Assembly (NCBI RefSeq): GCF_007827045.1
Contig: NZ_RPFW01000002.1
Coordinates: 806,001 to 870,000 of the forward strand
Direction: 5' to 3'
From: Trebonia kvetii
GTDB lineage: Bacteria; Actinomycetota; Actinomycetes; Streptosporangiales; Streptosporangiaceae
DNA: 64,000 nt
This document shows positions 17,287 to 26,326 of this stretch, in pieces. The notes beneath the pieces are model-generated. The model worked only from the letters and a program-made list of their open reading frames with translations. It was not told the origin of the DNA and did not search any database. The stretch's first letter is position 1, and each line of letters opens with the position of its first letter. The position numbers and the translations under genes were made by a program.

Positions 17287-20200
17287 TCAGGTGCAGGGGG
17301 TGCCGCTGATCGCGAACGACGTCGGGTTGGCGTGGTTGCTTGTCCACGTGCCCTGGAAGCCGTCAGTGATGCTGCCGCCCGGCGCGATGGTGCCGTTGTA
17401 ACTGGCGTTGGTGAGGGTTGCGTTCGCCCCGGTCTGGGAGAAGCCGCCGTTGAAGTTGGCGGTGATCTTTTCGTCGCCAGGCCAGGTGAAGGTGAGCGAC
17501 CACCCGTTGATCGTGGTTGTCCCGGTGTTGCCGATGGTCACCTGAGCGGTGAAGCCATTAGGCGGACCGGTCCAAGCACTGTTCAGTGTGTAGGTGACAT
17601 GGCACGCTAGGCCGCCGCTAGCGGCGTTGATGGTCCACGTGAAGGCAGCCGTTCCCTTCGCCCCGGTGGTGTCGGTGACGGTCACGGTGACGCTGAACGG
17701 GCTGCCCGTCGTGGTCGTCGGGGTGCCGGAGATCAGCCCGGTGGTGGAACTGATCGTCAGGCCGGCGGGCAGCCCGGCCGCACTGTAAGTGAGGGTCTGG
17801 CCGGCGGCGGAGTCCGATGCCTTCACCATCAGGCTGACGGCGGTGCCGACGGTGCCGGTCTGGTTGCCCGGGTTGGTGACTGTGACGGTATTGGTGCCCT
17901 GCGGGTTGATCGTCCAGGTGAAGCTCGCCTTCCCGCTCGCCCCGGTGGTGTCGGTGACGGTCACGGTGACGCTGAACGGGCTGCCCGTCGTGGTCGTCGG
18001 GGTGCCGGAGATCAGTCCCGTGGTGGAACTGATCGTCAGTCCAGCGGGCAGCCCGGCGGCGCTGTAAGCAAGGGTCTGGCCGCCGGCGGAGTCCGTTGCC
18101 TGGATCTGCAGGCTGGCGGCGGTGCCGACGGTACTGGTCTGGTTGGCCGGCGGGGTGACCGTGATGACGTTGCCGGTGCCCTTCGGGCTGATGCTCCAGC
18201 TGAGGTTGACCGAGGACGCCCCGCTGCCGTCGTTGACGGTCACGGTGGTGAGGTAGGTGCCCGCCGCGGTCGGGGTGCCGGTGATCGCGCCGGTGGTGGC
18301 GCTGAGCGACAGGCCGAACGGCAGGTCGGTGGCGCTGTAGGTGAGGGTCTTGCCGGCGGCCGTGTCGGACGCCTGGACCTGCAGGGTCTCAGAGGTGCCG
18401 ACGGTGCCGGTCTGGGTGCCTGGGTTGGTCACCGTGACCGTGGGGGTGGCGCCGGCCGGCGGGGACACGTTCGGGAACAGGAAGGCGAACGAGTCGAACG
18501 CCGTCGCGATGTCCGCCTCCGCCCAGAACCGGTGGTAGTTGAACACCGGGGCGGCCCCGCCCCTCAGGTAGTTCTGCACCTCGGGGTAGTTCGCCACGCT
18601 GGTGTACCACGGGCGGATGGACAAGAAGGTGTTGTTGGCGGAGGTCATCGGGGTGCTGCCGAGGCCGGGGTAGCTCCCGGTCCAGCCGGACGGGATGAAC
18701 AGGCCCTCGAAGTTGGTGGTGTTGAAGGCCGAGGTGAAGTTGCTGTAGTCGGTCCTCGGCTCCGGCGCGGAGAAGCCGAGGCTGTCGCCGTAGAACTGGT
18801 GGATGGCGTCGATGATGTTCTGCGCGGCGGTTTCCGCGGCAGTGTCGCCGGACTTGGCCGCGTAGTACATGTACGTCTTGGCCAGCGAGGCGGCCACGCC
18901 GATGTCGCCCGAGCATCCTCCGGTGACTGTGACGTGCAGGCCCGGGTTGGCCGGCGGCTGCGCCGTGCTCGAGGTGCCTGTCGTGAAGCTCCCGGCCGGC
19001 TGGCCGCTCCAGTTGAGCTGCCCGGGCTCGCAGATCGCCCCGGTGGTCGTGTTGACCGTGACGACCGACTCGGCCCACGACACCCACTTCTGCAGGATCG
19101 CCTTGGCCTGGGCGTTGCCGGTCACGTCGTAGTACTCCGCGACACGCTCCATCGGCCAGGCCTGGTAGCCGAACCACTGGTTGGACGGCGGGTTGTGGTA
19201 CACGGGCTCGAAGTCGTAGTACATGCCGTCGAAGGTGGGGTCACCGGCCGGCGGCTTGCCCGCGTCGCCGTAGTTGCCGCCCCAGTTGTTGGTGACGCCG
19301 CCGGCGATCGCGCCCTCGTTGGACTGCAGCCACTGCATCAGGTTGAGCTGCGTGGTCAGGCTGGTCCCCCAGTCGGCCTTGGCCGACGGAGACAGCGGGA
19401 TCAAGCTGGTGGTGTTGCTCAGCGCGAACGCCGCCAGCGGGTTCTGGTATCCCTCGTGGATCTCGGTGCCGCTGATCCGCCAGGACCAGGCGCCGGTGGT
19501 GGAACCGCCGAATGCGTAGTACCAGGACAGCAGGTAGGTCGCCTCGTTGGCCTTGGACGTGCCTGCCGGGCACGCCACCGAGCCGGCCTGGCTGCAGTTG
19601 GCGCTGATCTGCTTGAAGTACTTGTCGTACATCGAGTACCGCACGTAGTCGCCGAGCTTGGCCGCGCTGGCCAGGGTCGACGAGAGCTGCGCCTGGTTGC
19701 CCTGCGCGGTGGCGTACTGCAGGGCCCAGTACGCCGCCTGGACCATGCGCGCGTCGGCGTCCGGCGCGTCGGTGTACTTGTACTGCGCGGCGAAGCTGCC
19801 GCCGCCGTTGTTGAACAGGCCGAGGTAGCCGGCCCCGCTCTGGCCCTTTGACAGGTTGTCCCAGTCGGGCTGGTCGACCGTGTCCCAGACCGACTCCTCG
19901 GCGCCGCGCTGGAACGTGTTGATGTAGCTCGGCGTGGAGGTGCCATCTTCCTGCTGGCCGAAGCCGTACCGGTTGTCGGTGTCCATGATCCACATGGGCG
20001 TGTCAAGGGTGCAGCCGCCGTAGGTGGAGGTCAGCTCGGCGGACAGCGGGTCAGAGCCGACCGGGACCGAGGAGTTGAGTGCCACCGGGTAGCTGGCAGG
20101 GGACGCCGCTTCCGGCCCGTACGTCGCCGGGGATGACGCGTTGTAGGCGCTGCACCCGGGCTGGTTGGCCGCGTTGGGGACGTCGTATTGCATCGTGACG

Positions 20201-21195
20201 GGCCAGGCGTTGTTGAACGCGGTCCAGTCGCCGCTGACCCGGCCGAAGTCGGCCGTCAGCCACAGCCAGTAGCTGAAGGTCTCCGAGGTGGTCTCATGAC
20301 CGTAGTCCGGCGCCTCCACGATGAGCTGCTCGACCGAGTGATACGGGATGCCCTTCGGGCTGAAGTAACCGTTGGCCGAGTTCGTCATCTGGTTGTAAAG
20401 GTTGAGGAACCACTGGTCATATCCGGTAGCGGCCGGCGCGGCGGTGACTGCCACCGAGGCGCTCCCCAGCCCGGCCGCTGACGCGGTGATGGTCGAGTGG
20501 CTGCCGGCCTTGGTCTGCGCCGCGGCCACGGTGACCGGCTGCGGCTGGTTCCAGTTCGACGGCGTGAAGGTGAGCGCCTGGCCCTTGGACACCGTGGTCC
20601 CGGTGCCGACGTCGCTCAGGTGCACCGTGACCGGGCTGCTTGGCGCCGTGGACAGCTTGACGGCGAACGACGCGCTGTGGCCCTTGGTGACCGTGAGCGA
20701 GGACTGGGCCGTCAGCACGCTGGGCTTCACGACCCGGATGGCCACCGGGTCCGAGGTCGTGCTTCCCTGCTTGTTGTAGGTCACTGCGGTCACCGAGTAG
20801 TCCCCCGCTGGCACGTGGTTCCACGACACCGTCCAGGGCGCCGACTTGGCCACGCCCACCAGGACGTTGCTGGTCAGGCTGGTGCTCGCGAAGAACTTGA
20901 TGGCGGTCACCGGAGCGCTGCTCAGCCCGTCCTTGACGGCGTCGCTAACCAGGAGGGGAGCCGCCGACAGCTTGATGCTTGAACCGGGCGTGAACACCTG
21001 GCCCGGTGCCGGGCTGGTGACCGGCGCGCCGGCAGGCGGCCCGTTGTTCGCCTTACTGGCTGACGCCCGTGCGGCCCCGGCCGGCTGAGAAGGGGTCGCC
21101 GCTGCAGTGCCGGAGGCAAGCAGCGCGCCAGCCAGTAGGCCGGATGCGGCCAAGGCGCTGGCTAGCGTCCGCAGGCGAGTTCGACGTCTGGTCAT
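17287..21195 (-). CDS. Secreted GH48 exo-cellobiohydrolase with Ig repeats and C-terminal CBM2
   Basis: 1302 residues. A basic signal peptide (MTRRRTRLRTLASALAASG, then hydrophobic) is followed by two Ig-like modules (about 55-250) and GH48 (about 258-907). GH48 contains APDYGHETTSE, whose Glu near 297 is the expected acid, WIMDTDNRYGFG, DPTFDGMYYDFEPVYHNPP and HRFWAEADIATAFDSF. Three He_PIG/putative-Ig repeats (about 910-1195; GLPAGLTISSTTGLISGTPT, nearly identical in the last two) lead to a C-terminal CBM2 (about 1197-1302). GH48 enzymes act processively from reducing ends of cellulose and complement GH6. The 17-bp promoter element lies about 153 bp upstream. The last two Ig repeats look recently duplicated. 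Confidence 0.93.
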   Translation of the reverse strand: MTRRRTRLRTLASALAASGLLAGALLASGTAAATPSQPAGAARASASKANNGPPAGAPVTSPAPGQVFTPGSSIKLSAAPLLVSDAVKDGLSSAPVTAIKFFASTSLTSNVLVGVAKSAPWTVSWNHVPAGDYSVTAVTYNKQGSTTSDPVAIRVVKPSVLTAQSSLTVTKGHSASFAVKLSTAPSSPVTVHLSDVGTGTTVSKGQALTFTPSNWNQPQPVTVAAAQTKAGSHSTITASAAGLGSASVAVTAAPAATGYDQWFLNLYNQMTNSANGYFSPKGIPYHSVEQLIVEAPDYGHETTSETFSYWLWLTADFGRVSGDWTAFNNAWPVTMQYDVPNAANQPGCSAYNASSPATYGPEAASPASYPVALNSSVPVGSDPLSAELTSTYGGCTLDTPMWIMDTDNRYGFGQQEDGTSTPSYINTFQRGAEESVWDTVDQPDWDNLSKGQSGAGYLGLFNNGGGSFAAQYKYTDAPDADARMVQAAYWALQYATAQGNQAQLSSTLASAAKLGDYVRYSMYDKYFKQISANCSQAGSVACPAGTSKANEATYLLSWYYAFGGSTTGAWSWRISGTEIHEGYQNPLAAFALSNTTSLIPLSPSAKADWGTSLTTQLNLMQWLQSNEGAIAGGVTNNWGGNYGDAGKPPAGDPTFDGMYYDFEPVYHNPPSNQWFGYQAWPMERVAEYYDVTGNAQAKAILQKWVSWAESVVTVNTTTGAICEPGQLNWSGQPAGSFTTGTSSTAQPPANPGLHVTVTGGCSGDIGVAASLAKTYMYYAAKSGDTAAETAAQNIIDAIHQFYGDSLGFSAPEPRTDYSNFTSAFNTTNFEGLFIPSGWTGSYPGLGSTPMTSANNTFLSIRPWYTSVANYPEVQNYLRGGAAPVFNYHRFWAEADIATAFDSFAFLFPNVSPPAGATPTVTVTNPGTQTGTVGTSETLQVQASDTAAGKTLTYSATDLPFGLSLSATTGAITGTPTAAGTYLTTVTVNDGSGASSVNLSWSISPKGTGNVITVTPPANQTSTVGTAASLQIQATDSAGGQTLAYSAAGLPAGLTISSTTGLISGTPTTTTGSPFSVTVTVTDTTGASGKASFTWTINPQGTNTVTVTNPGNQTGTVGTAVSLMVKASDSAAGQTLTYSAAGLPAGLTISSTTGLISGTPTTTTGSPFSVTVTVTDTTGAKGTAAFTWTINAASGGLACHVTYTLNSAWTGPPNGFTAQVTIGNTGTTTINGWSLTFTWPGDEKITANFNGGFSQTGANATLTNASYNGTIAPGGSITDGFQGTWTSNHANPTSFAISGTPCT

Positions 21196-21347
21196 CTGAT
21201 CTCCTCGAAGGGTCAGTGGAGATAGCGGCGGTGGTGCCCGCCACCAGCAGACCGGAAAGAGCCTTCACACCCTGGGCTGCAGCGTAAGCTCGGCGCCCGG
21301 CGGCAAGAAGAAACGGCGCCTCACACAGCCGTCGGCCCAGGAAAGCG

Positions 21348-21364
21348 CGTGAAAGTTCCATTTC
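21348..21364. promoter_or_regulatory. 17-bp cellulase promoter element, GH48 copy
   Basis: CGTGAAAGTTCCATTTC, the exact reverse complement of the element at 15082-15098. Here it is extended to an imperfect dyad with GCG ends (GCGTGAAA...TTTCGCG). The distance to the start codon is similar in both genes, which favours a bound regulator rather than chance. Confidence 0.6.
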
Positions 21365-21573
21365 GCGATGGCATTCCTGGCTCCGGCTTTGGCAGGTGGC
21401 GACAGGCTTACTTGACCGCTTCAGCTGACAGGTCTAGCGTCCGAAAGGCTTACGGAAGGCGCCTTCCCACCCTGGTCGTTGCCTTCAAAAGCCTCCTGAC
21501 CGGACCGCATCGTGATCTGCGCGGTCGAGCTTCTCGCCGGCCGACTCGGGTACACGAAGTCCGCCCGGGACGA

Positions 21574-21619
21574 AGAACGGGTGCGTGCTTCACCCGTCGG
21601 GGAACCACGCACCCGTTCT
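21574..21619. terminator. 14-bp perfect hairpin in the GH48 upstream gap
   Basis: Arms 21574-21587 (AGAACGGGTGCGTG) and 21606-21619 with an 18-nt loop. It lies between the DUF4253 remnant and the GH48 promoter with no intact gene ending at it. It may be an orphan terminator that insulates GH48. The remaining bases from 21196 to 21690 show no gene. Confidence 0.5.
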
Positions 21620-21690
21620 GGAGGTAAGACCTGCTCAGCCACCGCTCAGGCGCTGACATCAGTCCCACCAGAAACCCCAGATGGGGGTGT

Positions 21691-21960
21691 TCACCAGGCG
21701 CGCGGTGATGCTGCTGACGTCGCGAACCTGTCTTCCCAGGAGCGCAGGACGGCGGCGAGGAACAGCGTCCCGTCGGTGCCGGGGAGCGAACCCGCTCCAG
21801 CCGATCAACGGCAGCACATCAGCGGGGCGACTCGCGGGGACCAGTCCCAGACGCGCCGGGCGCAGCGAGGCGAGCGCATTCTCGATCACGTCCTGGCTCA
21901 GCGAGGTGTCTTCGGGAGAGGCAAGGCCGGGGAACTGCCGAGGTCAGGCCGGATGACAGT
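21691..21960 (-). pseudogene. DUF4253-like gene remnant
   Basis: One frame gives GLVPASRPADVLPLIGWSG; after a frame change comes GTDGTLFLAAVLRSWEDRFA followed by a stop. The string 'RPADxLxxxGWSG...FxAVLRSWEDRFGA' is the hallmark of DUF4253 proteins. The N-terminal half and the conserved C-terminal segment are missing. A decayed gene of no present function. Confidence 0.55.
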
Positions 21961-21972
21961 GACGCCGGCCTG
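21945..21972 (-). terminator. Hairpin after the GH-A/CBM2 gene
   Basis: An 8-bp perfect stem (CAGGCCGG/CCGGCCTG) with a 12-nt loop, 12 bases past the stop at 21984. Confidence 0.55.
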
Positions 21973-21983
21973 GCCCCGGAAGG

Positions 21984-24101
21984 TTAGTTGTTACTGCAGA
22001 TCGCCCCGTTCAGGTGGAAGGCGACCGGGGCTGGCGTCTGCCCGGAGTCCGAGCCGGTGAACCCGAAGTTCACCGTGCCGCCGCTGGCGCCGATCGTGTC
22101 GTTGTAGCTGGCGTTGGCCACGGTCACTGCGGTACCGGACTGGGTCTCCGTGCCGTTCCACAGCTGGGTGATCGCCTCGCCCGAGTTCGGCCAGGTCCAG
22201 GTCAGCTGCCAGCCGTTCACCGTGCTGGCGGCCTCGTTGGTGATCGTCACACTGGCCTGGAACCCGCCGGGCCAGCTGCCGGTCTGCGCGTAATGCACGG
22301 CGCAAGTGGCGTTGGCCGGGGGCGGCACGGTGAAGGTGACCAGCGGCGACGGCAGCGACGGGTTGCCGTGGCTGTCGACCGCGACCACGTCATAGGTGTA
22401 GCTGGTCCCGATGGTGAGGCCGGTCAGCGTGACGCTGGTCCCGGTCGTCGTGGTGACCAGCGTGCTGCCGGAGTAGACCTGGTAGTTCGCGACCGGGTAG
22501 GTACCGGCGACGGACGCGGGCCAGGTCAGCGTCGCGGTCCCGGTGTTGTTGCCCGAGGTGCTTGACGAAAGGCCGGACGCGACCGGCTGGCCGGGCGCGC
22601 CGGGGGCGGTGACGCCGGTACCGCCGGCCCCGGGGATGTGCACGACCGTCAGCGAGTACGGCGCGACGGTGGCTGACGTCGCCGAACCAGAGGCGCTGGT
22701 GATCGTTGTCGCGTTGTTGGCCAGGGTGTAGACGGTGGGAGTGCCGGACGGCGAGAAGCCGGAGTAGCCGAGGCTGACGGTGTAGGAGTTGGACGGGTCC
22801 TCGTTGTCGATCAGCACGTTGAGGTTGCCTGCCGCGTCGCGGACGGAGTGCACTTTGAGCAACGCCTGGCTGCTGCTCGAGTTGACCATCGTGGAGCCAG
22901 GAGCGGCGAGCTTGGACAGCATCTCGATGCCGTAGTACGGCGAGAACGGGGTGTCCACGACGGGCTCGGTGGTGCCGCCGTAGTTGGTGTTGTTGGAGAA
23001 GATGCCCTGGTCGCCGTAGTCGGTGGCGCCGTTGACGGTGCTGACCGTGCCCTCTCCGTTGTGCTCGTTCCACCAGTCGACGCTAGTGACGCCGTTCTCC
23101 AGCCAGGTCATGTCCATGTCGGCGGCGAACAGCGCGGCGGGCTGGGTGTCCAGGTCGAGGGTGGAGTTGGTCTCGGTGACCAGGATCGGGATGCTGGCCG
23201 GGTTGGCGATGCCGGCGTACTGGCTGAGCTCGCTGTGCAGGGTGGAGACGATCCCGGCGATGTCGGAGGGGTCAGTGAGCATGCCCGCGGTGTTCGACCC
23301 GCCCGGGTAGTAGTGCACGATTACGCACTGGGTGCCCGACTTCAGTGCGGTCAAGACGGTATGGTTCCAGCTTTGCGGGTACTCGGAGTTGGTCACGTTG
23401 TCCGGCCAGAACCCGGGGGTGGTGAGGATGGCGCAGACCTTGGCGTTGGCGTCGGCGGCGTGCATGGCAGAGGCGAAGCTTGCGACGTTCGCGGCGTACT
23501 CGGCTGGCCCGCAGTTATAGGTCTGGGACGGCTCGCTGCCCACGGTGACCAGCGGGCCGTTCAGGCTGGTGTGGCAGTGGGAGTCGGTTTCCCAGTTGGC
23601 GCCGTAGGTTCCGTTGCCGTATACCTCGTTGCCGACTTCCCAGTAGGAGACGTCGTCGCCGGCACTCGCCGCGCTGTGCACCCAGGCGGCCGCAAGGGCC
23701 GGAGTTCCCGTGCCGTAGTTGACGGTGATGATCGGCTGGGCGCCGGCCGAGTTGGCGGTGGCCATGAAGCTGCTGAAGCCGGTGTTTGGTGCGACGTAGC
23801 CGCCTGCCGCTGCGGTCTGGGTCTGCCAGTTGTAGATGTCGGAGTACGAACCGCCGGGGTAGCGCATCGCGGTGACGCCCGCTGCCTTCAGCAGCGGCGG
23901 GATGGCGGCATCGTTCATGTCGCTGTCATAAACCGCGGTGTTCATCCCGATCCCGTGCGCGGGCACGGAGCCGAGGCCGGCCGTCGCATTCACGGTGACC
24001 GACGCGGTCAGGGTGGCCGCATGGGCCGGCGCGGCGGCGGAAGCGATTCCGATAACCCCCAGCCCTAGTAGCGATGAGAAGAACAGGACACGCCTTTGCA
24101 T
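21984..24101 (-). CDS. Secreted clan GH-A-like glycoside hydrolase with FN3 and CBM2 (cellulose-binding protein)
   Basis: 705 residues from the ATG at 24101, chosen for GGAGG 5 bases upstream; an upstream ATG at 24140 has no such site. A signal peptide (MQRRVLFFSSLLGLG, ending APAHAA) is followed by a TIM-barrel-like catalytic part (about 30-500) with MRYPGGSYSDIYNW, YWEVGNEVYGNGT (putative acid/base Glu about 160) and PILVTETNSTL (putative nucleophile about 305). A beta-sandwich then leads to an FN3 module (about 505-595) and CBM2 (about 600-705, ending GAICSNN). The layout recalls GH51/GH39-type enzymes, and homologues are often labelled cellulose-binding protein. Arabinofuranosidase or glucanase activity is possible. 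The substrate is not determined. Confidence 0.8.
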   Translation of the reverse strand: MQRRVLFFSSLLGLGVIGIASAAAPAHAATLTASVTVNATAGLGSVPAHGIGMNTAVYDSDMNDAAIPPLLKAAGVTAMRYPGGSYSDIYNWQTQTAAAGGYVAPNTGFSSFMATANSAGAQPIITVNYGTGTPALAAAWVHSAASAGDDVSYWEVGNEVYGNGTYGANWETDSHCHTSLNGPLVTVGSEPSQTYNCGPAEYAANVASFASAMHAADANAKVCAILTTPGFWPDNVTNSEYPQSWNHTVLTALKSGTQCVIVHYYPGGSNTAGMLTDPSDIAGIVSTLHSELSQYAGIANPASIPILVTETNSTLDLDTQPAALFAADMDMTWLENGVTSVDWWNEHNGEGTVSTVNGATDYGDQGIFSNNTNYGGTTEPVVDTPFSPYYGIEMLSKLAAPGSTMVNSSSSQALLKVHSVRDAAGNLNVLIDNEDPSNSYTVSLGYSGFSPSGTPTVYTLANNATTITSASGSATSATVAPYSLTVVHIPGAGGTGVTAPGAPGQPVASGLSSSTSGNNTGTATLTWPASVAGTYPVANYQVYSGSTLVTTTTGTSVTLTGLTIGTSYTYDVVAVDSHGNPSLPSPLVTFTVPPPANATCAVHYAQTGSWPGGFQASVTITNEAASTVNGWQLTWTWPNSGEAITQLWNGTETQSGTAVTVANASYNDTIGASGGTVNFGFTGSDSGQTPAPVAFHLNGAICSNN

Positions 24102-24298
24102 GGCGGCCTCCGATAACTTTCGGTTGACGGTGCCGCTCACGGTAGGTTTCGTCGGCTAAACCGGTCAATCTGTCAGTCGCGGAGCGCCTGCCGAACTGCG
24201 GCGGCAGGGTCGTCGCCATGAAATTCTCATGAAACGCGCATCCAGGGACGGAAGCACTTCCCAAAGCGCGCTCGCCGGATAGCGAACCGGGCCGGCTA

Positions 24299-24353
24299 TG
24301 CCGGCAGGCCGGGTCAGGCGGTACGGCCACCGACTGATCCGGCCTGCCAGGCA
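24299..24353 (-). terminator. Hairpin terminator after the esterase-CBM2 gene
   Basis: GGCAGGCCGG (24303-24312) pairs perfectly with 24339-24348, and a further 4 bp pair across a one-base bulge. It starts 4 bases after the stop at 24357. Confidence 0.75.
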
Positions 24354-24356
24354 CCC

Positions 24357-25895
24357 CTAACCGCAGGAGGCGCCGTTCAGGGCGAAGCTGGTCGGCGACG
24401 TGTCATTGCTAGTCCAGGTGCCCTGGAAGCCGACGGACACGGAGCCGCCCGGCGCGATGCTGCCGTTGTAGCTGGCGTTGGTCAGCGTCGCGTTCTCACC
24501 GCTCTGGCTGAAGCCGCCGTTGAAGTTGCTGGTGATCTTCTGGTCGCCAGGGAATGTGAAGGTCAGCGACCAGCTGGAGATCGCGGCCGAGCCAGTGTTG
24601 CCAATCACGACCTGCGCGGTGAAGCCGCCGGCCCACTGGCTGCTGCGAGTGTAGGTCACGTGGCAAGTGCCGCCACCGGTGTTGCTGACCGTCCAGGTGA
24701 AGCTCGCCGAGCCGGACGCGCCGGTGCCGTCCCTGGCGGTCACGGTCACCGAGGACGTGCCTTGTGCGGTGGGCGTGCCGCTGATCAGGCCGCTTGAGGC
24801 GTTGATCGACAGGCCCGCGGGCAGCCCGGTGGCGCTGTAGGTCAGCGTCTGGCCGGAGCCGGAATCGGTCGCGTGGATCTGCACGCTGGCCGCGGTGCCG
24901 ACCGCGCTGGTCTGGTTACCTGGATTGGTCACCGTGACGGTGTTGCCCTGCGACTGGTTGTTCAGGCCGAAGAACGCGATCGCGTCGGCTTCCATCCCCG
25001 TGCCCGCGATCGGGAGCACGTGGCCGGCGCCGGCGATGCTGATGCCCTCCACCGGCGGGTTGCTCGTGCTGCCGTACATCGTCTCGGTCCAGCCCGACAC
25101 CGGAGTAGTCGTAGAGACTGGGGTCGAGCTGACGCCCGTCACGTTCGTCCACTGCAGGATTTCCTGACCGAAGTTGTTGTAGTTAAGCGTTCCGTCCGCG
25201 GTGCCGTGCCACAGCTGCATCCGGGGCCGAGGCCCGCTATACCCGGGGTCGGCCGTGTTGCGGACCAGATCGCCCCATTGCTGCGCGGTCATGCTGACCT
25301 GGCCGTTCGCGCAGGCGGAGTTCCAGCCGTCGACGGTGCCGGTGAAGAAGCAGTGATAAGGCACGCCCATGAACGCCGCGCCGGCCTTGAACACGTCCGG
25401 GTAATCGGCCAGCAGAACGTTCGTCATCATCGCGCCAGATGAGGCACCGGTGACATACACCTGGCTCGGGTTGCCATTGAAGTGTTGCTCGGTGTAGGTG
25501 ATCATCGACATGATCCCGACGGGGTCGCTGCCGCCGTTCCTGGTCAGCGCCTGGGTGGAGGAGACGTCCCAGCACTGGCCGCTCCTGTTCGCATCCGGGT
25601 AGATGACGATGAACCCATACTGGTCGGCCAGTGAGGCGAACGCCGTGCTTCCGAAGAAACCGGGCCCGGTGCCAGTGCACTGATGCAGGGCCACCAAGAT
25701 GGGCGGATTGGCCCGGACGTTGTTCGGCACGTAGATGTACATCTTGTTGTTGGACGGGTTGTTTCCGAAGTTCGTCACCTGCACGAGCGAGGCAGCCTTC
25801 GCAGGGGGCGCCCCGGACAAGACCGCCATCAGAAGCCCGGCCGCCGTCAGCGTGGCCACGCAGGCGGCGAACAGCGCTCTCAGCCATCTCTTCAT
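24357..25895 (-). CDS. Secreted PHB-depolymerase/CE1-family esterase with Ig repeat and CBM2
   Basis: 512 residues from the ATG at 25895 (MKRWLRALFAAC opens a clean signal peptide ending APPAKA); an earlier in-frame ATG at 25955 precedes it without a signal. The catalytic domain (about 38-300) has LVALHQCTG, the Ser elbow VTGASSGAMM (about 150), QLWHGTADGTLNYN with the Asp, and GAGHVLPI with the His. A He_PIG Ig-like repeat (about 315-400) and a C-terminal CBM2 (about 408-512) follow. Fusion to CBM2 and the position among cellulases favour acetylxylan or feruloyl esterase activity over polyester breakdown. Its upstream gap carries GAAA/TTTC dyads, suggesting co-regulation. Confidence 0.88.
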   Translation of the reverse strand: MKRWLRALFAACVATLTAAGLLMAVLSGAPPAKAASLVQVTNFGNNPSNNKMYIYVPNNVRANPPILVALHQCTGTGPGFFGSTAFASLADQYGFIVIYPDANRSGQCWDVSSTQALTRNGGSDPVGIMSMITYTEQHFNGNPSQVYVTGASSGAMMTNVLLADYPDVFKAGAAFMGVPYHCFFTGTVDGWNSACANGQVSMTAQQWGDLVRNTADPGYSGPRPRMQLWHGTADGTLNYNNFGQEILQWTNVTGVSSTPVSTTTPVSGWTETMYGSTSNPPVEGISIAGAGHVLPIAGTGMEADAIAFFGLNNQSQGNTVTVTNPGNQTSAVGTAASVQIHATDSGSGQTLTYSATGLPAGLSINASSGLISGTPTAQGTSSVTVTARDGTGASGSASFTWTVSNTGGGTCHVTYTRSSQWAGGFTAQVVIGNTGSAAISSWSLTFTFPGDQKITSNFNGGFSQSGENATLTNASYNGSIAPGGSVSVGFQGTWTSNDTSPTSFALNGASCG

Positions 25896-25964
25896 GCTCT
25901 GTCCTGTCCCTTCTTTGGGTACTTCGCATCCCTTCGGCTTTAGCCGGAGCAACACAGAGAGGTC

Positions 25965-25979
25965 CCGAAAATGTTTCGG
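25965..25979. promoter_or_regulatory. Operator-like dyad CCGAAA-ATG-TTTCGG
   Basis: A perfect 6-3-6 dyad 70 bp upstream of the esterase start. It fits the CGAA-N3-TTCG pattern that I recall from streptomycete xylanase promoters bound by LacI-type repressors. It is probably the operator of this gene. Confidence 0.55.
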
Positions 25980-26162
25980 ATCTTCTCGGCTTTGTTTCCC
26001 CGTTATTACACCCCTCGGTTACCTCGATCGCCAGAGGAGCGCGGTCGCAATTTGCCGCGCTTTACGCGTTTCCGCTAACGTGCAATCGCGGCGGATGGCG
26101 CCAGCAGGGCGAATAGACTCGCGCGCCGAACTGTCTCGGGGTTTGGGGCGAGGCGGGGCCGG

Positions 26163-26177
26163 ATTGAAAATTTCAAT
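26163..26177. promoter_or_regulatory. Dyad ATTGAAA-A-TTTCAAT in the esterase upstream gap
   Basis: A perfect 7-1-7 palindrome in a local A/T-rich patch, 268 bp upstream of the esterase gene, followed by CCGAAAACTATCGG (26186-26199). The 431-bp gap 25896-26326 holds no gene. These dyads share the GAAA/TTTC half-sites of the island and may be distal operators, or belong to a promoter whose plus-strand gene is gone. Confidence 0.4.
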
Positions 26178-26326
26178 TTCCCTTTCCGAAAACTATCGGA
26201 TTTCGCGCCGCGTGGGGTCAACGGCGCTTTGTGGATTGGTCCCGCGTTTTTAGTTCGTGGCCGGCGCGGGTGATGGTGGCGTGACGCGTGGCCGGCGCGG
26301 GCGGGCCAGGCCAGGCAAAGGAGCCC

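Noticed and set aside
17594..18538. Tandem small hydrophobic proteins on the plus strand of the GH48 repeats
   Set aside because: They are antisense readings of the duplicated Ig-like repeats, so they repeat only because the repeats do.
21574..21619. Integron attC site
   Set aside because: Perfectly paired stem without the attC pattern of spaced boxes, and no integrase or cassette array nearby.
22848..24068. 406-codon plus-strand frame inside the GH-A/CBM2 gene
   Set aside because: No family motif and no ribosome site. The minus strand has a signal peptide, catalytic motifs, FN3 and CBM2.
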